Shown here piece by piece: positions 31,600 through 39,473 of a stretch of 46,537 nucleotides of DNA. Source of the DNA: Caenimonas sedimenti (lineage in GTDB: Bacteria > Pseudomonadota > Gammaproteobacteria > Burkholderiales > Burkholderiaceae_C). Every line of letters begins with the position of its first letter. Positions within the stretch are counted from its first letter, which is position 1. The notes under the pieces were generated by a model, which made no database searches, had not been told where the DNA came from, and saw nothing but the letters and a program-made list of their open reading frames with translations. The stretch spans positions 1-46,537 of the forward strand of contig NZ_VOBQ01000029.1 of NCBI RefSeq assembly GCF_007833165.1, read 5' to 3'. The translations under genes were made by a program, and so were the position numbers.

Positions 31600-32513
31600 C
31601 AGATCAAGTCCTTCTCGTCGTCGAAGTGGGCCTCGACATCACTGGGCAGCAGCTGGATGGTGGCGCGCAGCCCCGGCACCGCGCTCATGAGCGCCTGTTC
31701 GACCGAGCCCCGCAAGGCCGCCGCCCTGCCGAGCGTCCAGCTGGCCGGCATGTGCATGTGCATGTCCACGAAGCGGCGCCGGCCGGAGCGGCGGGTCGTC
31801 AGGTGGTCGAAGCGGATCGTGCGGTGGTCGAACTGGGCCAGCGTCTTCTCGATCTCGGCCATGACCTCGTCTTCCACGGCCCGGTCCATCAGGCCCTCGC
31901 TGGACCGCCACATCAGGTGCACGCCTTCGCGCATGATGTTCATGGCGACGGCGATGGCGATCGCGGGGTCGAGCCACAGCCAGCCCGTGAGGGCCACCAG
32001 CGCGACCGCCACGATCACGCCGGCCGACGTCCACACGTCGGTGAGCAGGTGGCGCGCATCGCCTTCGAGCGCCATCGAGCGGTGCACGCGCGCCGAGCGC
32101 AGCATCAGCCAGGCCAGGCCGCCGTTCAAGGCGGAGCTCACCACGGCAAGCGCCAGCCCCAGCCCGACCTGCTCGAGGCCCCGCGGGTCATTGAACCGCA
32201 GCAGTGCGGCCCAGACGATGCCCACCGCCGCCACGATGATCAGCAGGCCCTCGAACCCCGCCGAGAAGTATTCGGCCTTGTGGTGGCCGTAGGGGTGGTC
32301 GGCGTCGGCGGGCCGCATGGCGATGTTCACCATCAGCAGGGCGAAGAGCGCGCTGGCCAGGTTGACGATCGACTCCATCGCGTCCGACAGCAGGCCGACG
32401 GAGCCGGTCAGCCACCAGGCCAGGAACTTCAGCGCGATCGTCACTGCCGCCACAACCACGGACGCCCGCAGCAGCTTCTGCGGCGTCAGCGACTCGGGCG
32501 ACCAGGTGTTCAT
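31599..32513 (-). CDS. Cation diffusion facilitator (CDF) metal transporter
   Basis: 304 residues. Antiporter of divalent metals, likely Zn, Fe or Co. About six membrane segments; metal-site residues L-L-S-D44-A-M-E in helix 2 and H-L-L-T-D-V-W-T-S in helix 5; D-H-P-Y-G-H-H-K in the first cytosolic loop; and a C-terminal cytosolic domain with V-D-M-H-M-H-M-P. The second acidic residue expected four positions after D44 is Ser, so the metal preference may differ from FieF. Start ATG 32513, divergent from the second kinase by only 30 bases. Overlaps dtd by one base. Confidence 0.92.
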   Translation of the reverse strand: MNTWSPESLTPQKLLRASVVVAAVTIALKFLAWWLTGSVGLLSDAMESIVNLASALFALLMVNIAMRPADADHPYGHHKAEYFSAGFEGLLIIVAAVGIVWAALLRFNDPRGLEQVGLGLALAVVSSALNGGLAWLMLRSARVHRSMALEGDARHLLTDVWTSAGVIVAVALVALTGWLWLDPAIAIAVAMNIMREGVHLMWRSSEGLMDRAVEDEVMAEIEKTLAQFDHRTIRFDHLTTRRSGRRRFVDMHMHMPASWTLGRAAALRGSVEQALMSAVPGLRATIQLLPSDVEAHFDDEKDLI

Positions 32514-32543
32514 GCCGGGGATTGTGCGTGCAGAATCGCAGCC

Positions 32544-34004
32544 ATGCGCAGCCTGCTCGTCCGTCATGCCATGTGGATCGTGCTCGGCCTGCTGCTGGCG
32601 GGTACCGGCTGCGTATTGCTGGCGCGCGCGGAATTGGCGCGGGCGCGCGATGCCTTCGAAACCGACGCCCGCATCGCGCACCGCCTGCTCAGCCAGCGTG
32701 TGGTGCAGCACGACGCGGTGCTCGCCACGCTGGCGCTGTTGCAGCCTGCGGGCACGGGGCAGTCCGCCGAGCAGCGCCTGCCGGCACTCTATCCGCAGAT
32801 CCTCGCCGTGCAGCGGCGCGATGCCGGGGCCGCATGGCCCGAGGCGCGCCTCGCCGCGGCCGAGGCCCAGTCGCGCCAGTTGCGGCGGGCCGTGCTGGCG
32901 GGCGTGGACCTGCCGCAAGGCCGTTACGAACTGGTGCTGGCGTCCGAACCGGGCAGCTTCGCCTTGCGCATGGACTTGAAGGCCGTCGTGCCGTGGTCCG
33001 AATGGCCGATGCCGCCCGAAACCAGCCCCGTCCAGCTGACGCTGGAGCACGCGGGCCAACGCTTCGTGCTGCAGCCAGGCCGCGCGGACGCCACCGGGTG
33101 GCGCTACGAATTCCGCAAGCACCTCGCCGCCGAAAGCCAGCCTTTCGACGTGGTCGCGGTGCGCACCGTCGGCTGGGGCGAATTGCCCTGGGGCCAGATG
33201 CTGGCCTGGACGCTGGGTGTGGCCGCCTTGCTCGCCGCGCTGCAGGCCTGGCAGCGCCAGCGTGCCGCGCGCCGCCGGGCCGAGGAACTGCTGCGGCTCG
33301 GCCAGGTGGCGCGCCTGAACACGCTGGGTGAACTGGCCGCGGGCATGGCGCACGAACTGAACCAGCCGCTCGCCGCTTTGCTGGCGAACACCCAGGCGGC
33401 CAGCCGCCTGCTGGCGGAAGACCCGCCGGAGCTGGACACCGCGCGCGGCGCGATGCAGCAGGCGGCGGACCAGGCGCGCCGCGCGTCCGACGTGCTGGGC
33501 CGCCTGCGCCGCGCCGTGGAGCGGCCCGGCCAGGGCACACCGGTGCAGTCGGTGTCGCTGGCTGAAGCGGTGCGCAAGGCATTGGACCTGCTGGACCCCG
33601 AGATCGCGCGCCGCCAGGTGGCCACGCGCGTGGACGGGGCCGACGCCGCGTTCGCGGTGCGCGCCGAGCCGGTGGCGCTGGAGCAGATCATCCACAACCT
33701 GTTGATGAATGCCCTGCAGGCACTGGACCAGGTGCCGCAAGAGGAGCGCACGCTGCGCCTGGAACTGAGCCGGCAAGGGGACGAAGGCCGCTTGAGCGTG
33801 ATCGACAGCGGGCCGGGCATCGCGCCGGACGCGCTGGCGCATGTCTTCGAACCGTTCTACAGCACGCGCGACCAGGGGCTGGGCTTGGGGCTGAGCCTTT
33901 GCGAGAGCCTGGCCACCGGCATGGGCGGCCGCCTGCAGGCCGCGCACGGGACGCCGCGCGGCGCCGCCTTCCACCTGCAACTGCCGTTGGCAGGAACGGC
34001 ATGA
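32544..34004 (+). CDS. Membrane sensor histidine kinase (FixL-like partner)
   Basis: 486 residues. First membrane segment about 10-27, periplasmic region about 28-215, second membrane segment about 217-234, then a short linker. HisKA box L-G-E-L-A-A-G-M-A-H270-E-L-N-Q-P-L; N-box H-N-L-L-M-N-A (384-390); G1 D-S-G-P-G-I-A (421-427); G2 G-L-G-L-G-L-S-L-C-E-S. The periplasmic domain is not a recognised sensor and binds an unknown signal. The stop overlaps the response regulator start by ATGA (34001-34004). ATG 32544 is the only start giving the membrane segment. Confidence 0.94.
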   Translation: MRSLLVRHAMWIVLGLLLAGTGCVLLARAELARARDAFETDARIAHRLLSQRVVQHDAVLATLALLQPAGTGQSAEQRLPALYPQILAVQRRDAGAAWPEARLAAAEAQSRQLRRAVLAGVDLPQGRYELVLASEPGSFALRMDLKAVVPWSEWPMPPETSPVQLTLEHAGQRFVLQPGRADATGWRYEFRKHLAAESQPFDVVAVRTVGWGELPWGQMLAWTLGVAALLAALQAWQRQRAARRRAEELLRLGQVARLNTLGELAAGMAHELNQPLAALLANTQAASRLLAEDPPELDTARGAMQQAADQARRASDVLGRLRRAVERPGQGTPVQSVSLAEAVRKALDLLDPEIARRQVATRVDGADAAFAVRAEPVALEQIIHNLLMNALQALDQVPQEERTLRLELSRQGDEGRLSVIDSGPGIAPDALAHVFEPFYSTRDQGLGLGLSLCESLATGMGGRLQAAHGTPRGAAFHLQLPLAGTA

Positions 34005-34627
34005 GCGCACCTTCGCTGTCGCCGCTGATCCACCTGATCGACGACGATTCGGCGGTGCGCAGCGCCCTGGCGCTTTTGATCTCCACCGTCGGCCTGCGCG
34101 TGCACGGCTGGGACGACCCGCAGGCCTTCCTGCGCGACTTCGACCGGCAGGACATCGGCGCCATCGTGCTCGACGTGCGCATGCCTGGCATCAGCGGCCT
34201 GACCGTGCTCGACACCCTGAAGGCAGAGGGCGTGGACCAGCCGGTCATCATGCTCACCGGCCATGGCACGGTCGAGATGTGCCGGCGCGCCTTCAAGTCC
34301 GGCGCGGCGGAGTTCCTGGAGAAGCCGGTCGACGACGAGGTGCTGCTGGAAGCGCTGCAGAACGCCGTGCGGCAGCACGTCCAATCGCGCGAACGCCACG
34401 CGGCCGACCGCACCGCGCGCGAGCGCTATGCGCAGCTCTCCGAACGCGAGCGCGAGGTGCTGGGGCTGATCGTCGCCGGGCTCACCAACAAGGAGGTCGC
34501 GCGGTCGCTCTCGCTGTCGCCCCGCACGGTGGAGACGCACCGCGCGAACATCTTCGGCAAGCTGCAGGCGGAGTCGCTGGCCCAGTTGATCCGGCACTAC
34601 GCGGCGCTGGTGGAAGCCGCTCCGTAG
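34001..34627 (+). CDS. FixJ/NarL-type response regulator
   Basis: 208 residues. Receiver domain with D14-D15-D16, phosphoacceptor D58 in I-V-L-D58-V-R-M-P-G, and Lys in L-E-K-P-V. LuxR helix-turn-helix L-S-E-R-E-R-E-V-L-G-L-I-V-A-G-L-T-N-K-E-V ... L-S-P-R-T-V-E-T-H-R-A-N-I. FixJ-type regulators with a kinase of the E-L-N-Q-P-L class commonly act on a neighbouring gene set. Two palindromes lie just downstream (34621-34656), before the secreted protein gene at 34734. Confidence 0.95.
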   Translation: MSAPSLSPLIHLIDDDSAVRSALALLISTVGLRVHGWDDPQAFLRDFDRQDIGAIVLDVRMPGISGLTVLDTLKAEGVDQPVIMLTGHGTVEMCRRAFKSGAAEFLEKPVDDEVLLEALQNAVRQHVQSRERHAADRTARERYAQLSEREREVLGLIVAGLTNKEVARSLSLSPRTVETHRANIFGKLQAESLAQLIRHYAALVEAAP

Positions 34628-34636
34628 TTGTACGGA
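34621..34636. promoter_or_regulatory. Inverted repeat TCCGTA-N4-TACGGA, candidate operator 1
   Basis: A perfect 6-bp inverted repeat with spacer GTTG. It overlaps the stop codon of the response regulator (34625-34627) and lies 98 bases before the ATG at 34734. Shares the CGTA/TACG core with the palindrome 9 bases on. Confidence 0.5.
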
Positions 34637-34644
34637 GGGACGGG

Positions 34645-34656
34645 CGTAGCGCTACG
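34645..34656. promoter_or_regulatory. Perfect palindrome CGTAGCGCTACG, candidate operator 2
   Basis: Twelve bases self-complementary, 78 bases before the ATG at 34734. Paired with the repeat at 34621-34636 it looks like a tandem binding site for a dimeric regulator, most simply the adjacent FixJ-type protein. Not proven. Confidence 0.5.
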
Positions 34657-34733
34657 AATGTTCGGGCGCGACGCGAATTTCTACAGTGGCGTCACGGTTG
34701 ATCGAACCGGTTGAACTCCAGGAAAGACCCATC

Positions 34734-35222
34734 ATGCGCAAGCAAGCTTCCATCGCCCTCGCCCTGTCCCTGCTCGCCGCCGGCGCGTCCGCCCAGGGCG
34801 TGCGCACCGAGCGCAACGTCTCGCTCGCACTCGCCAACCAGATCGCCGCGGCGACTGTCGCCTCCTGCAGCGCGGCCGGCTACGCCGTGACCGCCACGGT
34901 CGTCGACCGCGCGGGCGGCGTCCGCTCGGTCCAGCGCGCCGACAATGCCGGCCCGCACACGCTGGCCGCCAGCCTCGACAAGGCGTTCACCTCCGCCTCG
35001 GCGAAGAACAACACGCTGGCGATGATGGAAGGGGCGCAGAAGAACGCCGCCGCCGCGAACCTGGTGCACATCCCCGGCTTCCTGCTGCTCGGTGGCGGCG
35101 TGCCGATCAAGGTGGGCAACGAGACCATCGGCGCGGTGGGCGTGGGCGGCGCGCCCGGTGGTCACCTGGACGAGCAGTGCGCGGTCGCGGCATTGGACAC
35201 GGTCAAGGACCAACTCAAGTGA
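34734..35222 (+). CDS. Secreted GlcG/HbpS-like (DUF336) heme-binding-family protein
   Basis: 162 residues. Signal peptide M-R-K-Q-A-S-I-A-L-A-L-S-L-L-A-A-G-A-S-A with cleavage near residue 20. The GlcG/HbpS core follows: V-V-D-R-A-G-G-V-R-S-V-Q-R-A-D-N-A, then A-F-T-S-A-S, and G-G-V-P-I-K-V-G-N-E-T-I-G-A-V-G-V-G-G-A-P-G-G-H-L-D-E-Q-C. Family members bind heme or act in sensing with two-component systems (HbpS with SenS in Streptomyces). AGGAAAG lies 9 bases before the ATG. The preceding kinase and regulator make a sensory or effector role plausible. The next gene starts in a GTGA overlap. Confidence 0.88.
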   Translation: MRKQASIALALSLLAAGASAQGVRTERNVSLALANQIAAATVASCSAAGYAVTATVVDRAGGVRSVQRADNAGPHTLAASLDKAFTSASAKNNTLAMMEGAQKNAAAANLVHIPGFLLLGGGVPIKVGNETIGAVGVGGAPGGHLDEQCAVAALDTVKDQLK

Positions 35223-35917
35223 AGCCCGCTCGCCAGCTCCTGGCGGCCGTGGCCTTGGGTTGCGCGGCACTGGCCGCCTTGCCCACCGCGGCCCAGACCG
35301 GTCCCACGCCCGCCGAAGCCGCACGCTACCAGGGCCTGCACGCCGCGGCTCACCGCGGCGATGTGGCGCAGATCGGGAAACTTGCCGCGGCCAAGGCCGA
35401 CCTGAACGCGCGCGATGGCAACGGCCGCACGCCGCTGCACGTGGCGGCGTTCGCGAAGCAGCGCGCCGCCATCCAGGCTCTGGCGAAAGCCGGCGCCGAC
35501 CTGAACCTGCTGGAGAACGACCGCTACGACGGGGTCACCATCGCCTCGGTGGCCGATGACGAGGAAACGCTGCGCGTGCTGCTGGCCCTGGGCGCCAGCG
35601 CCAGGCTGGTGACCAGCCGCTACGACGGCACCGCGCTCATCGCGGCGGCGCACCTGGGGCACGACGGCGTGGTGCGGCAGTTGATCGCAGCCGGCGCGCC
35701 GCTGGACCACGTCAACAACCTGCACTGGACGGCGGTGATCGAATCCATCGTGCTGGGCAACGGCGGTGCGCGCCACCAGGCGACGCTGAAGGCGCTGATC
35801 GATGCCAAGGCCAACCTGCAGCTGAAAGACCGGCAAGGCCAGACGCCGCTGCAACTGGCGAAGTCGCGCGGCTATGGCGAGATGGTGAAGATGCTGGAAG
35901 CGGCGGGGGCGAAGTGA
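35219..35917 (+). CDS. Exported ankyrin-repeat protein
   Basis: 232 residues from GTG 35219, which overlaps the previous stop as GTGA. The signal peptide runs to about residue 26 (A-L-P-T-A-A-Q). About five ankyrin repeats follow: L-H-A-A-A-H-R-G-D, N-G-R-T-P-L-H-V-A-A-F, D-G-T-A-L-I-A-A-A-H-L-G-H, and Q-G-Q-T-P-L-Q-L-A-K-S-R-G-Y. Periplasmic ankyrin proteins bind partner proteins, sometimes catalases or secreted enzymes. Translational coupling links it to the GlcG/HbpS-like protein; a direct contact is inference. Confidence 0.88.
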   Translation: MKPARQLLAAVALGCAALAALPTAAQTGPTPAEAARYQGLHAAAHRGDVAQIGKLAAAKADLNARDGNGRTPLHVAAFAKQRAAIQALAKAGADLNLLENDRYDGVTIASVADDEETLRVLLALGASARLVTSRYDGTALIAAAHLGHDGVVRQLIAAGAPLDHVNNLHWTAVIESIVLGNGGARHQATLKALIDAKANLQLKDRQGQTPLQLAKSRGYGEMVKMLEAAGAK

Positions 35918-35933
35918 GCGCCTCGCAGGGGCG

Positions 35934-36344
35934 TCAGTGCGCGCGGCCTGGGTAGACCAGGAGTGCAGGCTCGATCTCCGCCAGTGCCAGGAAGTCCCGG
36001 TCGTTGTGGACGAGCAGTGCCCCGTGCTCCAGGGCGATGGCTGCGATCAGGCAGTCGTTGGCGCTGCGGATGGTCAGGCCCTTCTGGCGCGCCCGCCGGT
36101 GCAGTTGCGCCGCGATCTCGTAGGTCGAGAGCTCGCGGGGCTCCAGGATCAGCGTGCACCACATCCTCTCGCGCATGACTTCGTATTGCGCTTCGTGCCG
36201 GATCCCCTGCAGCACCTCCTGGAAGATGATGCCCGTGGTGGCGATCTCCTCCTGCTCGTCCCGATCCGCCATGAAGCGCGTGGCGCTGGTGGTGGCACCA
36301 CGGCTCGCATCGATCCAGACCGAGGAGTCGGGGAGCAGGATCAT
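35934..36344 (-). CDS. vapC: PIN-domain ribonuclease toxin VapC
   Basis: 136 residues. PIN fold with the acidic residues D6 (L-P-D6-S-S-V-W), Glu in F-Q-E-V (about 43), Asp in A-N-D-C-L-I-A (about 97) and Asp in H-N-D-R-D-F (about 115). VapC toxins cut tRNA or rRNA. Start overlaps the VapB stop by ATGA (36341-36344), as usual in these pairs. Convergent with the ankyrin gene over a 16-base gap. Confidence 0.92.
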   Translation of the reverse strand: MILLPDSSVWIDASRGATTSATRFMADRDEQEEIATTGIIFQEVLQGIRHEAQYEVMRERMWCTLILEPRELSTYEIAAQLHRRARQKGLTIRSANDCLIAAIALEHGALLVHNDRDFLALAEIEPALLVYPGRAH

Positions 36345-36634
36345 TTCTTCGTTCGCCGGGCCTGCGCAGCCACGGCCGGCCGTGCCTTGTAGCTGGCCAC
36401 CGGCTGCTCGACGCGGTACATCCCGGGCGGCTCCCCTGGCTGCGTCTTCGGGTCATAGTCCGGCCAGAAGTCCTCTTCCTTGAGGGTGCCCCAGATGTCG
36501 CGAAAACGTGTGCGCTGCGAGCGGGCCACGAGGTCGCGCAACGCCTTGTCCACCACCTCGCGCTTGGTGCGGGCGCCCGAGACCTTCATCGCTTCCGCGA
36601 CGAGGTCTTCATCGATGTCGATGTTGGTGATCAT
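36341..36634 (-). CDS. vapB: VapB-type ribbon-helix-helix antitoxin
   Basis: 97 residues. N-terminal fold M-I-T-N-I-D-I-D-E-D-L-V-A-E-A-M-K-V-S-G, T-K-R-E-V-V-D-K-A-L-R-D-L-V is the VapB/DUF2191 RHH DNA-binding domain; the rest is a C-terminal VapC-binding tail. Start ATG 36634; a longer frame runs upstream through the operator but is unsupported. It represses itself, alone or with VapC, on the tandem TTGTACAA sites upstream. Confidence 0.92.
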   Translation of the reverse strand: MITNIDIDEDLVAEAMKVSGARTKREVVDKALRDLVARSQRTRFRDIWGTLKEEDFWPDYDPKTQPGEPPGMYRVEQPVASYKARPAVAAQARRTKK

Positions 36635-36642
36635 GTCCTGGA

Positions 36643-36661
36643 TTGTACAAGCCTTGTACAA
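36643..36661 (-). promoter_or_regulatory. Tandem TTGTACAA operators of vapBC
   Basis: Two identical 8-bp palindromes TTGTACAA (36643-36650 and 36654-36661), centres 11 bp apart, 9 bases upstream of the VapB start. This is the arrangement used by RHH antitoxins. On the minus strand TACAAT (36647-36642) could serve as the -10 and would put transcription start at or near the ATG, giving a very short leader. Confidence 0.8.
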
Positions 36662-36677
36662 CCCAGAAACACGCCTT

Positions 36678-37913
36678 CTATGACAGGGTGACGCGCGCGA
36701 ATTTCCGCTTGCCGACCTGCACGACATAGGTTCCCGCGCCGAGCTTCAGCCCCTTGTCGCTCACCACGCCGGAGTCTACCCGCACCCCGCCACCCTCGAT
36801 CAGCCGGTTGGCTTCGCTGGTGGAAGGCGCCAGGTTGGCCTGCTTCAGCAATTGCGCGATGCCCAGCGGGGCGCCGGACAGCGTGACTTGCGCGATCTCG
36901 TCCGGCACGCCGCCCTTGCTGCGGTTGATGAAGTCCTGCTCCGCCGCATCGGCCGCGGCCACGCTGTGGAAGCGCGCGGTGATCTCCTTCGCCAGCAGCA
37001 CCTTCGCGTCCTTCGGGTTGCGTCCGCCATCCACTTCGGCCTTCAGCTTCGCGATCTCGCTCTCCGGCCGCGCGCTGAGCAGGGTGAACCAGCGCCACAT
37101 CAGCGTGTCGGCGATCGACAGCACCTTGGCGAACATGGTGTTCGCCTCCTCGGTGACGCCGATGTAGTTGTTCTTGCTCTTCGACATCTTCTCGACGCCG
37201 TCCAGGCCTTCCAGCAGCGGCATGGTCAGGATGCATTGCGGCTCCTGGCCGTACTCCGCCTGCAGGTGCCGGCCCACAAGCAGGTTGAACTTCTGGTCGG
37301 TGCCGCCGAGTTCCAGGTCGCTCTTCAGGGCAACGGAGTCGTAGCCCTGGACCAGCGGATAGAGGAATTCGTGGACGCTGATCGAGGAGCCGGTCTTGAA
37401 CCGCTCGTGGAAGTCGTTGCGCTCCATCATCCGCGCCACCGTGTACTTGCCCGCCAGCTGGATCATGCCGCGCGCGCCCAGTGCGTCGGACCATTCGCTG
37501 TTGTAGCGGACCTCGGCGCGGTCGACGTCCAGAACCGTGCGCAGCTGGTCGAAGTAGGTCTTGGCGTTGGCCTCGATCTGCTCGCGGGTCAAGGGCGGCC
37601 GCGTGCTGTTGCGCCCGGACGGGTCACCGATGGTGGTGGTGAAGTCGCCGATCAGCGGAATCACGGTGTGCCCCAGGTCCTGCAGCTGGCGCATCTTGCT
37701 GAACACCACGGTGTGGCCCAGGTGGATGTCCGGCGCCGTCGGGTCCAGGCCGAACTTGATCCGCAGCGGCACGCCCGTGGCGTCCGACCGCTCCAGCTTC
37801 TTGCGCCACTCGTCCTGCGGGATCAGCTCCTCGACGCCCCGCAGCGTGACCGCCATGGCCGCGTCCACGCGCGCCGGGTCTGGGGGGTTTTTTGTAACAA
37901 GGGCTTGATTCAT
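36678..37913 (-). CDS. tyrS: Tyrosine--tRNA ligase
   Basis: 411 residues. Class I synthetase that charges tRNA-Tyr with tyrosine. HIGH-like motif H-L-G-H (about residue 65, in D-I-H-L-G-H-T-V-V-F) and K-M-S-K-S (about 247). C-terminal S4-like RNA-binding domain ends in G-K-R-K-F-A-R-V-T-L-S. Start M-N-Q-A-L-V-T-K-N at 37913, set by family length; further upstream codons are not supported. Divergent from the M23 gene across 179 bases. Confidence 0.97.
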   Translation of the reverse strand: MNQALVTKNPPDPARVDAAMAVTLRGVEELIPQDEWRKKLERSDATGVPLRIKFGLDPTAPDIHLGHTVVFSKMRQLQDLGHTVIPLIGDFTTTIGDPSGRNSTRPPLTREQIEANAKTYFDQLRTVLDVDRAEVRYNSEWSDALGARGMIQLAGKYTVARMMERNDFHERFKTGSSISVHEFLYPLVQGYDSVALKSDLELGGTDQKFNLLVGRHLQAEYGQEPQCILTMPLLEGLDGVEKMSKSKNNYIGVTEEANTMFAKVLSIADTLMWRWFTLLSARPESEIAKLKAEVDGGRNPKDAKVLLAKEITARFHSVAAADAAEQDFINRSKGGVPDEIAQVTLSGAPLGIAQLLKQANLAPSTSEANRLIEGGGVRVDSGVVSDKGLKLGAGTYVVQVGKRKFARVTLS

Positions 37914-38047
37914 AAGGACTTTTACAGATTCGGGCGCCTGCGGGCTGGCTATACTCGCGCCACGATTTTCCGCTGCCGATTCTAAGTGGCGGCACTCCTG
38001 CTGCTTTCCGCCATCGGCCGTCACCTCGGCCGCATGCCGGGGAACCT

Positions 38048-38069
38048 CCTACTTGTTTGTAGGACAAAC
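38048..38069 (+). promoter_or_regulatory. Two mutually exclusive hairpins in the leader of the M23 peptidase gene
   Basis: CCTAC-TTGTTT-GTAGG (38048-38063) and GTTTGT-AGG-ACAAAC (38055-38069) share bases, so only one can form. The second lies 24 bases before the TTG start codon. A TATACT hexamer (37950-37955) upstream could be the -10 of this gene, but no -35 is evident. Confidence 0.3.
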
Positions 38070-38092
38070 AGGGCCCGAAGAAGGAACCGAGT

Positions 38093-39439
38093 TTGATTCA
38101 TGGATTTCTGAACCGCGCCGCCCATGCGCTGGAGCACCACCCGAAGCAGGTCACCGCGCTGCTGGCCGCCGTGATGCTGGGAGGCGGAGGCGGCGCCTAC
38201 GCTGTCGCCGAACTCGGTCCCGACGCCTCGGCGCTGCCCGTGCAGCAACTGGTGGAGGAGGTCGAACCCCTGCCGCTGCAACAGCAGAGCGACGCGCTGG
38301 GGGTGCACAGCTTCAACCTGTTCACCACCGACCAGGTCCGCGGCTCCGACACGGTCGAATCGCTGCTGGCCCGCCTCCAGATCAACGACCCGGCGGCCGC
38401 CGCCTGGCTGCGGCGCGACACGGCGGCCCGCACCTACCTCCTCAGTGTGGCGGGACGCACGATCCATGCCGAAGCGGACGACGACCGCAACCTGGTGCGC
38501 CTGAGCCTGCGCTGGAGCGGCGACGACACCGCGCAGTTCAAGCGGCTGGTGGTCGAGCGATCGGCCAGCGGCGGCTTCGCCTCGCGCGTCGAGGTCGTGC
38601 CCTACACCACCTCGGTTCGCGTGGGCACGGGCGTGTTGCGCTCCTCGCTGTTCGCGGCGGTCGACGACGCCGGCATCCCCGATGCGGTCGCCACGCAGCT
38701 GGTGGACATCTTCGGCGGTGACATCGACTTCCACCGCGGACTGCAGCGCGGCGACCGCTTCCACGTGGTCTACGAGATGCTCGAAGCCGACGGCGAGCCG
38801 CTGCGCGCGGGCCGCGTGCTGACGGCCGAATTCACCACCCGCAAGCGCACGCACCAGGCGCTCTGGTTCCAGCCGCCGGGCAAGCCGGCGGGCGGCTATT
38901 TCGACTTCGACGGCAAGAGCCTGGAGACCGCTTTCCTGGCCTCGCCGATGGAAGTGTCCCGCGTCACCAGCGGCTTCAAGATGCGTTTCCACCCGATCCG
39001 GCATGCGTGGACGCAGCACCGGGGCGTGGACTACGGCAGCCCCGTCGGCACCCCGGTGCGCAGTGTCGGCGAAGGCAAGGTGCAGTTCGCCGGCTGGATG
39101 GGCGGCTACGGCAACGTGGTGCAGGTCGACCATGGCCGCGGCGACAGCACGCTGTACGCGCATTTGAGCCGCATCGACGTGCGCCCCGGGGCCGCGGTGG
39201 CGCGCGGCCAGCGGCTGGGGGCGGTCGGCCAGACGGGCTGGGCCACCGGGCCGCACCTGCACTTCGAGTTCCGCGAGAACGGTGTGCACGTGGACCCCCT
39301 GGAGGTCGCGCGGCGGCAGCCGCCCACCGAGCTGGCGGCCGACGCCCGGCCGGACTTCAACCGCCTCGCCGGTTTCATGCGCCACCAGCTGGTCGCCGCG
39401 GCCAGCCTGTCCGGCCGCTCATCGGCGTTCGGCGAATAG
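38093..39439 (+). CDS. M23-family metallopeptidase (murein endopeptidase)
   Basis: 448 residues from a TTG start with AAGGA about 8 bases upstream. A signal-anchor sits at about residues 19-38. Middle region is a LysM-like/CsoS-type N-terminal domain of MepM-like proteins (about 60-260). The C-terminal M23 domain has zinc ligands H309-x-x-x-D313 and H388-L-H390, with H357 in Y-A-H-L-S. It cuts peptidoglycan cross-links in the periplasm and permits sacculus growth. Followed after 34 bases by anmK, a peptidoglycan recycling kinase; the pairing is usual in Burkholderiales. Confidence 0.93.
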   Translation: MIHGFLNRAAHALEHHPKQVTALLAAVMLGGGGGAYAVAELGPDASALPVQQLVEEVEPLPLQQQSDALGVHSFNLFTTDQVRGSDTVESLLARLQINDPAAAAWLRRDTAARTYLLSVAGRTIHAEADDDRNLVRLSLRWSGDDTAQFKRLVVERSASGGFASRVEVVPYTTSVRVGTGVLRSSLFAAVDDAGIPDAVATQLVDIFGGDIDFHRGLQRGDRFHVVYEMLEADGEPLRAGRVLTAEFTTRKRTHQALWFQPPGKPAGGYFDFDGKSLETAFLASPMEVSRVTSGFKMRFHPIRHAWTQHRGVDYGSPVGTPVRSVGEGKVQFAGWMGGYGNVVQVDHGRGDSTLYAHLSRIDVRPGAAVARGQRLGAVGQTGWATGPHLHFEFRENGVHVDPLEVARRQPPTELAADARPDFNRLAGFMRHQLVAAASLSGRSSAFGE

Positions 39440-39473
39440 CGTTCTTCGGGACGCTCCGGGCTAACATCGCCCG

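Noticed and set aside
31626..33600. Upstream extension of the kinase at 32544 into the CDF gene
   Set aside because: The upstream part is antisense to the CDF transporter; ATG 32544 begins a membrane segment.
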